From Acridotheres tristis (taxonomy: Eukaryota > Chordata > Aves > Passeriformes > Sturnidae): a stretch of 64,000 nt of DNA. Shown piece by piece: positions 24,301-37,200 of this stretch. The DNA is taken from positions 16,577,963 to 16,641,962 of the forward strand of contig CM072895.1 in assembly GCA_037013685.1 (NCBI GenBank), read 5' to 3'. The notes under the pieces were generated by a model. That model worked only from the letters and a program-made list of their open reading frames with translations, did no database searches and had not been told where the DNA came from. The first letter of the stretch is position 1; each line of letters starts with the position of its first letter. A program made the position numbers and the translations under genes.

Positions 24301-25389
24301 AAGTGAGAACTTGTCAAATGGGAATTGGAACAAAATCCATGAGAATTTTTGTGGTAAGAACTGCAGGGGAGAATTCTTCAGTAGACTTGGCATTGCCCAA
24401 ACATCTACTTATGCACTGCTATGATTTATGTAAGAATTTCTGCTTTTAGATTGGTTTTTGGTTTGGTTTTTGTTTTCTTTTGTTTGTTTTAAACCAAAAT
24501 TTTGTAAGTGTTTTGTTGTTTGTTATTCTTTACATTTCCTCCAGGTATGATCCAATCCATGTGCTCAGCCTGTTCTGGGAAGGGGAGGGTGGCAGTGATG
24601 GACCTCAGCAGTCTTTCAGATTGTGATTCAGCTCTTGAAGACAAGCTCTCCTGTTCTTCCATGCCTTACCAAGTGTGGTGGTGGTGCTGTTCAGCCTCTC
24701 CTGGCCCCTTTCCTTAAATGCTGATACATTCTCAAAAAACACAGTCCTCCTACTTTGAATGTGGGAACTGCCTTTGCCTGCTGTTTTTGGGAATGGCTTT
24801 GGGGCAGTGTTGAGGAGGGATTGGAGGGCATGGTGAATTCTGTTTAGGCCCCTCTTAACGGCTCTCTGACCTCATGAACAAAAAGGGTTACAGAAGCAGC
24901 CAAGGTGAATGGCCCCATGGCTGTGAGCATTTTCTGCTAGACCTCAAGTATGATCCAAAGGTCTGTTCTGAAGTCTACTTGCTTTAGACCTTTGGAAAGT
25001 ATCTGGTCACAGTTTTTTCTTCCGTGTATTTAAAAACCTAGAGTCTCTGAAAACTCCAGTTCTGCATAAAAAGATTTGCTCCTCCTGAGATCACTTGACC
25101 ACTCCCAAGCCCTTTCAAGAAGAAAAGTCTATGAGGCATATTTTATTTGAGGATTTGACAGTGTTTTCACCATATCCTTATCCTGGGTCTCTACTGCTAA
25201 GAAAAAACCTGGAAGAGCAGGTTCCTGCTGACCTTTAAAATGATCTCAGTGGAAAGCCTGACACAGGGCTTGTTCCTGTGTGCTTCTGAATGCCAGTGGG
25301 TGCCACCCCTGAAAAAGCCTTGGAAAAAAATTAGAGGGATATCTGGGGGGGAGGCTTGGTTTGCATTTTTTTCTGCAGTGGTTTGGGAG

Positions 25390-25770
25390 CAGCTCAGGTG
25401 GGTGAGTGCCCTGTTCTCGGTGCTGGGTGCAGACCCCTACGGCAGAGCAGCTCTGCTGGAGGCACTGCTGGGGTGGAGGCAGTGGGCTGGGGGCTGAAGC
25501 AGGGGATGCAGGGATGCAGCTGGTTGTCCCTGGCTGTGGAGCATCCTCTGCTCTGGAGGGCTGTCCCTGTACCTGTACTGTGTGCCCAGAGCTTGCTGCC
25601 CTCACAGTGGGTGCCTGCTGCACTGGTGTTGCCACCCTGGCACAGTGCTAGGAACGCCTTGGGCACACAGCAGTGTTGCTTGGGGTGCAGCAAGGCAGTG
25701 GCAGCCAGCTCTGCTCTACACCGAGTCCTGTGGAATCCTGGCTGTTGCTAAGGGACTCCTTTTGGATATG
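25390..25770. other. GC-rich, CpG-poor patch with open frames on both strands
   Basis: About 380 bp clearly richer in G and C than its surroundings but with few CpGs, so not a typical CpG island. Both strands carry open frames of about 130 codons (plus strand 25356-25751, minus strand 25246-25635). Their peptides are Cys/Leu/Ala/Pro-rich and unlike any family I know. An old decayed element or a non-coding exon are possible. I do not call a gene. Confidence 0.4.
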
Positions 25771-26488
25771 GAGCAACATTGGTTTACACAGCAGCTTTCC
25801 CCATGTTTGTTGATTGGAGGCAATTACTGTAAAATACTTGATTTATAACAAGGCATACTTAATAAGCAACAAACTAAAATAAATATTCATGAATTACCTG
25901 CTGGAGTCTGGCTGTTCTTTTTGCTGGGTTGTTGCTTTCTGTCTGTGTGCTCTGCACAGCCCTGGAGCCTCTGGGTCTCTGGAGGTGAAGGCAGCCATGC
26001 TGAGTCTTAGGTGGTGGAAGTTTTGGGCTGAAGAAAGAGGGAGACAATCCCACTTCTTCTCTATTTTATTCATTGCAGAGGATAGAGCTGCTTTCCTAGG
26101 ATTTCTCCAAGCAGCTCATTTGACTCAAGGTGGTCTGCTTGCCTGGCATAGGGCTTTAATGCAGTAGTTGAAGTGTCATTGAAGTGTTTGTGTGAAGCAC
26201 ATGCATATGCAGCTACCACATCGTTGGGGTCTGATCTGGCTTTTGTGGTGGTATAGGGAGGTGATGATGTAGAAGTAGCAGTGCTTTTGGTTAAGTCAGG
26301 ATGTGCCGGTATGTTTAAAAAAATATGTGGAAATGACAAATTGCTCATTTGGGATCTATGCTCTTCAAGAACAGGATGGCTCATTTAGAGTAGTTCCAAA
26401 GTTATTATAACAAGGATGTGCTCAGTCTTCCCCAGAGATGAAGCACTGTCAGCAAAAGGATGAGTAACCTTTGTGTTCTGTGTTGCAG

Positions 26489-26706
26489 AGTGGCATTCCT
26501 CTGACCCCCGCTACCATGACCACTTCATTTGGCCAGTTTGATTCACAGCAGTTTATTTTTATATAGGAGGAGTCTGTGGCGCTTGTCAAAATGAGAAAGT
26601 GATCATCAGAGTCTGGCTTGGTATTCCTGCTGCTGGAGCCTTCAGGAGCCAGCACTCAGCCCAGCTGAAGCCAGAGGAGGAGGGCGGAGAAGCACAGCCT
26701 GATCAG
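26489..26706 (+). other. Cryptic exon candidate
   Basis: Acceptor GTGTTGCAG ends at 26488 after a T-rich tract, and the donor CAG/GTACTG begins at 26707, giving a 218-bp interval. It is locally CpG-enriched compared with its flanks and has no sustained coding frame. It could be an alternative LRRC8D leader exon or chance. Confidence 0.15.
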
Positions 26707-27841
26707 GTACTGAGCCAGTAATGGGAAAAGTTGTCTGACGCAGAGTTAAGTTATGGATGATCATTAGTTATAAAAAGTTCCATTTTTAGAAGGTCTTGTT
26801 AACATGTGTGATGCAGTGGAGGCCCAGTAAGGACAGCTACATCTGTGGGCCTGGCATGGCTGCATGTCTGAGTTCTGGAACAGATCTGAGGTGAGCATAA
26901 ACAAATATAAGATGTTTTCTGGGATATTTGATCTGCACATATAATGTGCAGTACTGCTCAGTACGTGTTTGCAAATACCATTTTCAGGCTTCATGGAAGT
27001 TCTAAAGAATGGGCTATGAATACTCTTAACGAAAGTTTGAATGTTGAAGAGCAGTTTGATGTCTTGAGGAAAGGTTTTTCCTCAGCTTTATTCTTTGGTC
27101 TAGTAGGGAGACTGCAGTGCCAGCTTTTGATGAGCAGTGTGTTATGTGGGAACTGTAGAGCAGAACAGAGGTAGCAGACTGAGGGGTTTTAAGACAAAAC
27201 CAGCTGTCAGCTTGCTTGCTGTGTTTTTATTTGCTGAGATGTCCGTAACCATTCCAGGAAACTGGTATTTATTCTTGCATTCACATCTTTCAGATTGTCA
27301 TACTTGAGGAGATTTAGTTAGGTTCATCTTTTATGAAGACAGAGAAGTTCAAGGTTTTGGTTTATTGTATTCAGTCTGGGGTTTTTGCCTTATGTAACTG
27401 TACCTTCCAGTTTAGATGGAACTCCTGCTCTGAGGACCGTATTTTGAAAAGATTTTGCATATTTTTATGTACCATTAGAGATCCTTTAAGAAGAGGGCTA
27501 TTACTTATGTGATCTTGTACAATGCTTGGGATGGCAGTGGCATGCAATTCACTGTTAGCGGGAGCATTCTTTAAAGAGGCACAATTTTTTTTTCACCTCA
27601 AGTGATGCTTTCTCTCCAGAAATACCAGCCTCTGTTGCTTAGACTGTCTGAATTTATTAGTCACATTTTTGTTATTTTATTTATTGGCCCAGGTGGAAGA
27701 AGTGAGGGTTTGTTTAAAATCTGTTAAGAAAATTATTCCTGGTGTTCTAGAGGTAATTTCCAGCTCTGATTTTATCTTTTCTGGTGTGGTTAAAAGATAG
27801 GGACTCTTTTTTCCTAGTATCCATTGTGAATACTTTACTTC

Positions 27842-27868
27842 TTTTTTTTTTTTTTTTTTTTTTTTTTT
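27842..27868. repeat. Poly-T run of 27
   Basis: An uninterrupted run of T read directly from the sequence. Reading frames crossing it encode Phe or Lys runs and are artefacts. It is probably length-variable, or a remnant tail of an old retroposed sequence on the minus strand. Confidence 0.95.
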
Positions 27869-28197
27869 GTGTCTTGGGAAATAAGGATCAGCATTTATTT
27901 GATTCAACAACCAGCTTCCTGCTTCCCAAGGAAGAGATAGTGGCTCATTTGCCTGCAAACATCCCTCCTGTGGAGAGTCTTTGTTGGGGAGCTAGAGGAA
28001 AGCTAGTAGTTCCTAGTGAAATAGCTGCATAGCAGGATAAAGAGGGATTATTGAAGCATTACTAGGAAATACATGGCTGTGTGGAAGACCTTATGTACTC
28101 CACAGACGAGCTGACCTAAATTCTGCAGCCAGGCCTTACTGGTTTCTGTGTTGATGTGATGTGGCAGTCTGGATAACCTGCAGCAGATCTGGGGTTT

Positions 28198-28210
28198 AAA
28201 AAAAAAAAAA
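28198..28210. repeat. Poly-A run of 13
   Basis: Uninterrupted A run in intron 1. No retroposed body is recognisable immediately upstream. Confidence 0.9.
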
Positions 28211-31200
28211 GCAGAGAGAGTACAGAGAACATTTGTATTTGAGTGGAAACACAGGCAAGTCGTTAAACGTGTACTGAATTTGTGTTATTGTTTTGTTGTT
28301 TTCTAACCCACACTTCTCTATTCTTAGTACTGTGTGTGTTTCACATAGCCAGGATGGGTCTGTATTATAAAGATGCTCATTAGGAAAAGTGGAGATGTTG
28401 TTTACTCCTGGCTGGGGAATATGTGGATGGTTTTGCTCATAAGAGGCTTTTACAGATGGCTTGGAGTTCTGAGATAGGCTTTAACAAAGAAATTGTGCTA
28501 AGTATCTTATCTTTCTTAGTGAAACAGTTAACACAACTGACTCTTGAACTCTTAGGGAGAATAGGGTTAATACCCACTTGACATAAATGGAATGGCTTAT
28601 GCTTGAGTTTCTAGGCGATGTTTGTTTCTCAAGATTATACGTCACACAAAACATGACACAAAAATCCAAATAGAAAACAAAATGCCAGGTCTGTCACAGT
28701 CAAGTTGGTCACTCTGACCTGTGTGCAGTGTTTTCATGCTGTTATTTCTTGTAGTAGTGTTGTGATTTTGCAGTTTAGTTTCACGTGGTGTGAGGGTGTG
28801 CTTCCTGCCTTTTTCTGTACACATTAGCTGGACTGATGCAATGCTCTCCTTTGCTTTCACTCTTCCCACTTGCACACTTCTGTTACCTGGTCTCACCACT
28901 TCCTTCTCAGGTTCCTCTACAGGTATGAGTGGAGTTTTTTTGCTAGTACTGCTTATACCATGTCCTGGGAAAGGAATGGTTTATGCAGGCAGAAAAATTT
29001 TGCAATCACTAGAAGGGCTTTTGCATTAACATTTTTGCTGGCATAGTTGGGAAGCAAGAAAAAAAATATTGGCTGATACAGTTCAATAAACAAAATGTTA
29101 AAGTGTGGCTAGAGGCTTTCCTGTGCGAGTGTTCTGGTCTGGTTACTGTGATGGAGTCTGTGTATATTTATAATACATTTTTGTCTGGAAACCCTTTTTT
29201 ATGGGAGCATAATTTTTAAGTCTTGAATTGTTGTAGAGGAATTTCTGCAGCTGCAGCATCCTGAAGTGCCAGGGGAAGTAGTGATATTCTGAAACACTTC
29301 TGGCTTATTTTAGATCACATTTCACTTGATGTGCTTTTGATGTGTTTTAAGAACAACTTGTCTGTATAAGCTATTTGTTTACTATACTGGCATAGTAAGC
29401 AGCAATGCTGACCTTCGACTGGAAACCAGAATGACTGCTGGTCCTGCTGCCCCACTGCCAGGGACAGGTATGGTGAGGGGATTGGAGAGCAAAGGCTGTT
29501 TCCCTTCTGTGTGTTTCAACACCACAAGTAGTAATTAGAAGCTTATTAAGTGACAAATAAATTAAATTGATTGAAAATCCCTCCAAAAATGATAAACCGG
29601 TTTTTGCTTGCAACAGTGTTATTTCCAAAGCTACCTCAAGGCAGAAGCAATGTTTTCCTTAGTGCTGATATAGATGTCATTTTGAGTAATTCTTTGCAAT
29701 GAAAAGAACTTCTGTGTATCTTACTCCAGTGTTGCAATTTTCATGTTGGTTTATCTTTTCTTTTTTCCTGTCCTTCCAGCAGAATTTTCAATGTTATTGT
29801 TAGAGACAGAAACTGAAAAATAACTGGAAAATAGCAGGAAAGCAGCCCCACTTCAGTGGTTTTTTCGCTGTTTTTGCTCTCATATTTTTTTACCTAGACA
29901 GGTGACTTGTCCATTGCTTGTCCATTGCAAAAGCCAGTCCCCACAGCCATGGGTCAGTGAGCTGAGCTGCTTCCAGCTTGTCCTGCTGGAGCCTGACCCC
30001 AGCCTGGCCACGGGCAGTGGCACTGACACAGCACGGGGGAGGAAGGAGATGGCACAGGCAGGGCTTGTCACCAGCTGGCTATAGCAGAGAAAAATCTGAA
30101 CAGGGTCAGAATGCAGCACTGCTCTCTTCCAGTCTTCCCTGGAGTAATGTCTTGTTGCATGGTTTTGTGTTCACAGACCTGTTTTGTACTGAATGTGTCT
30201 CAAATTCAGTGGGCTGCAGCATTCTTAGCTCTGTGTTTTGACAAATTATGATTTTGTTTTGAAATACCTACCTGCTCTCAGTTCTTGACTGGAATTTCAG
30301 ACAGTGCCTTTTGGATGGATGGGAAGTAATTCTCAATATGTTGCTCCCTCAAGCTTTGTCTGTTGTCTTTGGTGGGTGATGGTGTTTTGAAGAAGGCAGC
30401 ACCATCACAGTTCTTATTCTTGGAGGTAGAGCCCAGGAGCACTAAATTAGTGCAGTGAGGTGCAGCATCAAAGAGTGAGATCTGCCTGTCCTAGTCCATA
30501 CCTGATTTGGTTTCACGAGAGATGAAACACTTCCAGCAATTGAGAAACTATAGGAGAGATTGGACTGGGGAAGAGTTGACCTTCCCAACACCAGGTTTTC
30601 CTTGTGTAGATGCGTCCAACACATCTTTAATGCTCTATTTGCACATAATGGTAAAAAGGACATGCCATAAGATATTGGTGACATTATTGCCTTGCACCTC
30701 AGATAGTAGAGATGGGCGAAGAGAGATTTGCAAGGGAAAAAATGAACAAACAGCTCTTTGTTGCTCAATTATTTTAGTGGTTCTGTGGTTTGGTTGTTAT
30801 TTTGTGTTACTCTGTCCACAGCTTTTTATGGGCCTCTTTTAGAAAAATTTTAAATTTACATAAATAATACATTTCTCTAGTTTTATTTATTATTTCAAGT
30901 GCTAAAATATGCTTGAAATTATAACATTCCACTGCCTCTGGTGATTGGATATATAAAAGTCTGACCTTTGTTGCTGAACAATGAGCTCCCAAACTTTCTG
31001 CTTATCTGACTGCATTTCATGAAGTAGATTTTGCTCAGTGTATTACTGGAAACATGGAAAAGTCTTCCATGCATAATTAGAATTGTTTTGATCAATAAAG
31101 CATCAGTCTCTTTTCCATTCCATTAACTCTTATATTCTGCAGGAACTGGGCAAAAAAGTGATTTTTTTTTTCTGCTTATAAACTGAATCTGCTACCTTTT

Positions 31201-34200
31201 GAGGTAAAACATTTTTCTAGGCAGACTGCAAAACAATTTTCATGGGCAGTTCAAATAATTATTTAAGGAATATAATGGTTGTTAACATTACTGATATTTA
31301 AACACTGGGGGAAAGCTATTCTATGAAAAGAAATCTTTAAGAAAGGAAAACGCCATACAGCCCTTTCGTCCTGGCCCTGCCACATGCTGTTTTTAAATTC
31401 TGTAGTCGTTAAGGGGAGCACTGCCCAGGTTTGGATTTGGTTTGTTTTTTCCAATCTTTACTATGGAGGATGAGTTGTAGTTCAAGGCTTTAGAGGCAGA
31501 GCTCAAACATCACTGCACTCTTTGCCTGCACAACCCCACGAGATGGTTGCTTGTACCAGAGCTGCACTCTGGTGTCCAGCTGTCCAATTTGCAGCTGGAT
31601 CTGGCAGTCCCACACACTTTGCCTTTTGGGCAGGTCATGTGTTTTGGTGACTTGCTGCCTCCCATGACACTAGGCTGAGGTGCTGGTAGTGCTGCCAAAG
31701 GCTGGGAGCAGCAGACGTTCCTGTGCCATAGCTGACACGGGAAGGACTGGAAATAGGGGTGCTGCATGGGTTTTTCTTTAGATGCAAGAAACGGTGAGCT
31801 GTGATAGAACCAGACAATCACCTCTCAAGTCACCACCTTTTGGCTGATGACTAATGGCTGTTTTTTTCCTAAGTCTCTATGCTCTCTAGTCTTTGGGCAG
31901 TTACTGATTGGTGGTAACTTGCAGTCACAGCAATACCAGTTTTTCCTTCTCAGCTCAGGGAATGGGATAGGGAGCTGCAGGTAACCTCTGCAGGACCTGG
32001 GTGAGTATTTGTGAAGGCAGAGGTGGCTGGTGATGGAGCTGGGAGGTATCAGAAGGGAGAACATGGAACATAAAGCACAGCTAATCTTGCAGGAGTGTAT
32101 TGGCCCACTCCTCTGGATTGTGCTGTCCTGGTATGTGTATTTAAACTGAGACAATCTGAAATAACTGGCTGTCAACTTGTTAAAATAATGAGGTTGCCAA
32201 GAACTCTATCATTCTGTTAAGCTTCATTTCAGATTTATTGCATATTTTTTCACCTTTAATGGAACTAATTCAGGGGATGTAAACAGGAGGTTTAGCACAC
32301 TAGTTCCACTCCTTGCAGTTCATTTAAATTTTCTTTTCGTTTGCTTTTGCACCCCTGCTCTGTCTCAAGCAGAGTTCAGTCTGAAGGCAGCAACTGAGAA
32401 ACTCTTCCCTTCACTGAAAATGTATGTCTAGCTTGTAGGAGATGGGAAAATGAGAATTGGAGCTCTCGTCCATAAACATCCAACGAAGTTTATTTCAACA
32501 ACCTCTTCTGTCTTTGTTAGAATAGTTGGAGGTATGCCAACCAAAAAAGCCCCAAACCTGCTTTGATTGAACTTTCATCTAGGTCTTTATATGTAGTATC
32601 CTAACAAGGCAGAGCTACTTCTGTTTTTCTTGTATGTTGGATAGCACTTTCATACATTGGTGGTGGAACTTGGGTGGGTTTTTTGCAGTGCCATTGAGTT
32701 TCTTTTCTTTGTGTGGGTTGTTCAAATAACTGTGCTAGAGGGAAGACAAACACTTGAAATTGAAAAATATGATGAGGCAAGGGCTGTCAAGTATCATGCA
32801 TCAATTTTGTACTTTGCATGCTGAGGTCCTGACCTGCTTGAGGTCTCTACGTACTTCTGCAGTGTAAGTGTTTAGCAATGATAAACTGCAATGTCTGGCA
32901 GAGGGATTTGGTGTGCAAGGACACCTGAAAAAACAACCTTTAATCCTTTCCCTGAAATGAGCCGGTTTCCAGGTTTCTGTTTTTTCAGAGAGGTTGGACA
33001 GGGCGCTTCCATTCAGAGTGTGCTGGCATGATATTCAGTGGTCAGCACCTTGTTTTAATAGTTGTCAGCCAAGTCATATTGATAGAGATGACTTATTGGA
33101 ATTTTTTTCCCCTGCCTTGTATGACACATTAATTCTTTGAATGTATTTTTTTTTCTCAGAAGTAATCAGTATACTAGGAAAAGCCCTATTCACCAATAAC
33201 ATCTGAAAACAGCAAAAAGGAGAGCAGACCAGAGAGCCCCCAGATATCCCTGAACAGCAAGAACAAAATGAGCTATAGTTTGGTTAAGGAGAGAGCTGCT
33301 TGTAGCCAAAGGCACTTGCTAAGAGAGAGACAGGTTATGAAAGCCCACCATTTATCTTTGATTTTTGAATGAGGGAAAATGTAATGGTGTTCTCTAAATA
33401 AATATGTGGAGTAGTTGCATTATGTGTTGTTCTTTACAGTATTAAATGGCTTGTTAATATTTATAGTTTCACAGCTTGTCACAAAAGGCCTTGGTGTTTA
33501 TTCTTGGTTTTCTAGATAGTCTGATTACAGATGATGGAACTAGACAAGCTAAAAGGTCATGGCGTTTTAGAAAGAAATTCTCTAAAGAATATCTCAAGGA
33601 CCATTTAGAGTTAGAGGTGTCCCCCAGATAAGCTGTTACTGATCTGAGGCCATGGATATGAGTGTTTCTTGCTTATGAAAAGCCCCAAGCATGAGTAGAT
33701 GTGTGTATGGTTAAAAGGCTCTGTGAAACAGCACTGACTGAGAATGTTTTCTGAAGTTTGCATGGGTTAAACAGTGATGTTTCTTGACACCTTTTCTGCA
33801 ATGTCATCTACCCTATTAACAGCATATTTAGGGGATGGGCTTGTTTTCCTTCTGTACAATCAGAGTGCACATAAGGAATGTGCATCTTGTTTTCATAGCA
33901 GTCATAGACCAGTCTTCAGGAGCTGACTCACTGCTATTTTGTAAGCAGGGTTTGCCTTCCTTTTATGCGGTTCTGCATTTTTCCATTCCACAGTCCATGG
34001 TAATTTAGATCTTAAGTGTGCTGGTGTTAAAAAGCCTGCTTCCTGGAGTTGATTTTATCCCCATGTATGTGGTGTGTGCTTGGCTAATTTGATACTAACA
34101 AAAGTAATTTTTGATTATTCCACTTTTTTCTAGTTGGGTCTTAATCACGATATGTTACAAAGGCACCTTCCCTGGAGCTAATATGATCATTGAAAAACAA

Positions 34201-37200
34201 GTATTAATGATTTGGGGAGATTTGTTAGTTACTGTTACACTGTCATACTTGTAGGGGCTTGTTTTCTGTTTCCTGCAAGATATTTGACTTTCTTGATTTT
34301 CAGATTAATTATCTGTCTGGTTCTACTTGCATTTTAACTGAGTTTTGCTATTGGGTTGTGTTGGGTGGGACTGGTAAAAATGGGCTGCTGGAAGGATACA
34401 GAAGAAAGGCCATGGCTCCCTATAACTTGAGCATTCAAGTTAGAATTTCTAGTGTGTATCATATCTTGAATAACACTGGATTCCATTATTGACTTCCAAA
34501 ATCACTTAAACTCACTCTCATAACTTAGTAGCACTTTATTCATGGCCAGTCAGATATTTTGCTGTGACTTTTTATTACTTGCTTTTACTTGGCTCAATTA
34601 AATTATTTTTTTTTTTCCACATTGGCATCTTTGGAGAAAGTAATGTGCTAGAAATCTTCAGTGCTGTTGTGATTTCTATTTTTTAATGAAAATAACTGCG
34701 CACCGATGTGTAAATCAGACTTTTCCCGAAGTTCTGCTACCTTGGTAGTTTTTTTTGTAGCTTTCCTAGGTAAAAGTTGAAGGAGTAGATTGTTTTAATT
34801 GATGTTTTTGCAAAACTTGTGTGGCTGGAAAACTGACAGTAGTCATGTGAATTTCGTATTACTTCTGCATGATTAAAATCAACAGCAGCACTCTGGGCTG
34901 CTACTAGAAATACTTCCAGAAAAACCACACAGGAGAGACTAGGGGAGATAACACAGCAGAGACTTTTTTTTCGTCCCCCTATTTCTCATATTCTGTGGTA
35001 GCTCCAAGGCTGAGCATAGTAAAAGGGAAAGATGTAATTCTGATGGAAAAAGGGTGAAGTGACACTGCTTTTCCTGGTAGTAGCCAGGAGGCTGCGGAGA
35101 GGGGAGAAACAATAGGAAGCTTTTTGTTTCCTGGGTGGAGTTTCACATTTGACACTGCTAAGTGGGAGCCTGATCCAAAGGCATCCGGCCCTAGAACAGC
35201 AGCACCTTCTCTGGGAGCTGCTGGACTTCAGCCTGGGTGTTCCTGCAGGAAACTCCACCCTCTCCTTCTATCTCTTTCTGGTACGTTTTTTAAGACTTGA
35301 TGTCGTCTTGTTACTGCTGGCAAAAAGTTACATGTGTGGGAGATATGCAAATGTGTTGTAATGTTCTGATATAAATTTAGCACAGGAAAAGAGCAAGCTC
35401 TGTACATAGGTATCACCAACTGAGCTCCAGTCTTGCAGCTCAGTTTATTTAGTAGAGCTGTCAAACTTTGAGAAGATATGTGCATGGATGTGGGGTATAG
35501 GATCAAGTTCATAATTTTGTAAACTTAAAAAGTAGCTTCTGTCAATCTACAGTTGTCTAAATTCCTTTACAGACAGTAGAAACTGTCTGAATGAGTGTAG
35601 AGGAATTGTATAGTTCAATGACATGATAATTGAGGATTTCTGGTGATGTGAATCCTCTTATTATTTACAGTGTATACTGTTGCTGGAAGAGTACTGGCTT
35701 TGCAGTGAATGACTGAGGTGGACTTTATCTTCTCTCGTTTCTCTCAGTGTAAAGTTCTAAATACTATTTTGCCTTTTCTCTTTTTTTCTTTATTTCTTTT
35801 TCCTTTATTTGGATTGGGTTTTTGGTGGGTTTTTTTTGTAATTTTTCTTTCCAGGTATAATGAGGGCTCGATGATCTTCAATGATCTTGTGGGAGAGGAA
35901 TGAATCTACTAAAATCCTTTGTCATACATACAGGGCTAAGTATCACACTCAGGAGGGTAATGTTCCAGTGGAACTGCAGTCTCCCATAACAGTTTAGACT
36001 TTGGTAAAGCAAGTGGATGAGTCATTGCAGGGATTTGATGGCTGAAAAGATTGATTAATAATTAATTTAAAAACAAGATGCCCTTTCCTCTGTGTCCTAG
36101 CTTTCAGCCATTCAAAATATCATCAGATTCCCACATGTAGTTTAACATTTGAGTACTGGGGACATGTTTATTTTTATGTCTTTCCCTGAACTGTAAATGT
36201 TGCTTTGTCTTTGTGTTTGCTCACACATTATTTATAGAGATATAAATGTCAAATTTGATTTAAGTGTTCTGATGAGGTTACAGCACTTAGAAGGAGCAAA
36301 ATGTTCCCATTTGGTGTGCTGGGGTTATCTTTGTCTCATAACCTCTTTGAAGCACTGATATACCAGGTGCGTCATGGATACTGGCATTCCTGATTTTCAG
36401 GAATTCTCACATACAGGTTCTTTGCTTCAGTAGACATTTGTCAGTCAAGGATTTATATTTCTACAGGTTTGGATTTGAGCTGGGTGTCCAATGGGAAACC
36501 CTGAGTCCAGGGTGCTTTCTGTCTTTGTGCTGGGATAGTGGTAAAAGTGAAGAATGCTGCTGACTGCAGTGTGACCCTGAAAGGATGACTCAAAATGGGC
36601 CTTTTGAATTCAGTTAAGTTAACATAAATAATGTCTATTTGAGGGGGCGTTCAACAGCAGTAGGTCAAAGATGTGGGGTCAGTCAAAACCAATCCATGAA
36701 AGGCACGAAAGCATCAGCAACCTTTTGGAATCCTTTAAGATTCCAAAAAGGAGCACCTTCTTGAGTGTTCCTGTCTGGGACAGATCTTTGATGCAAGATA
36801 GGTCTTGTGACTCTGATATTAGAAGAAGTAATAACCTGTGTTTTGTCTTTTTGGTTAATTAAAAGCTCACTATGTGCAATCCTGGACAAATTAGGTACTG
36901 AATCTTGAATATTTAATCCATGGTGAACATACATCAAGGCATTTGTTTGCTGACAGTGTACAAAAAAGCCACTCTCCAAGCTTTCATTTTTACTTATTTA
37001 TAAGAGTGAAAGGTGAATGAAAATGCATAATAATCTTACCTTGAGCTCTTGCTATCATTCATAATTTAAACCTGAAATGCTTCGCATTTTCAGTGTAATG
37101 ATCCCCTTAATTCTGAACTATGGCTTGGCTGTTGTCTTCTCATCAGGCTTCTGTAAAAAGAAAAATGCTGCCAGATAAGTGGTACTAAGATGTAGCTACA

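Larger units (their letters stand above)
15605..25380. other. Intronic stretch without recognised genes
   Basis: Proximal part of intron 1. It contains scattered T-rich tracts and short open frames of at most about 130 codons, none recognisable. A G/T low-complexity tract lies at 24448-24497. No CR1 or other mobile element was recognised in this stretch. Confidence 0.5.
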
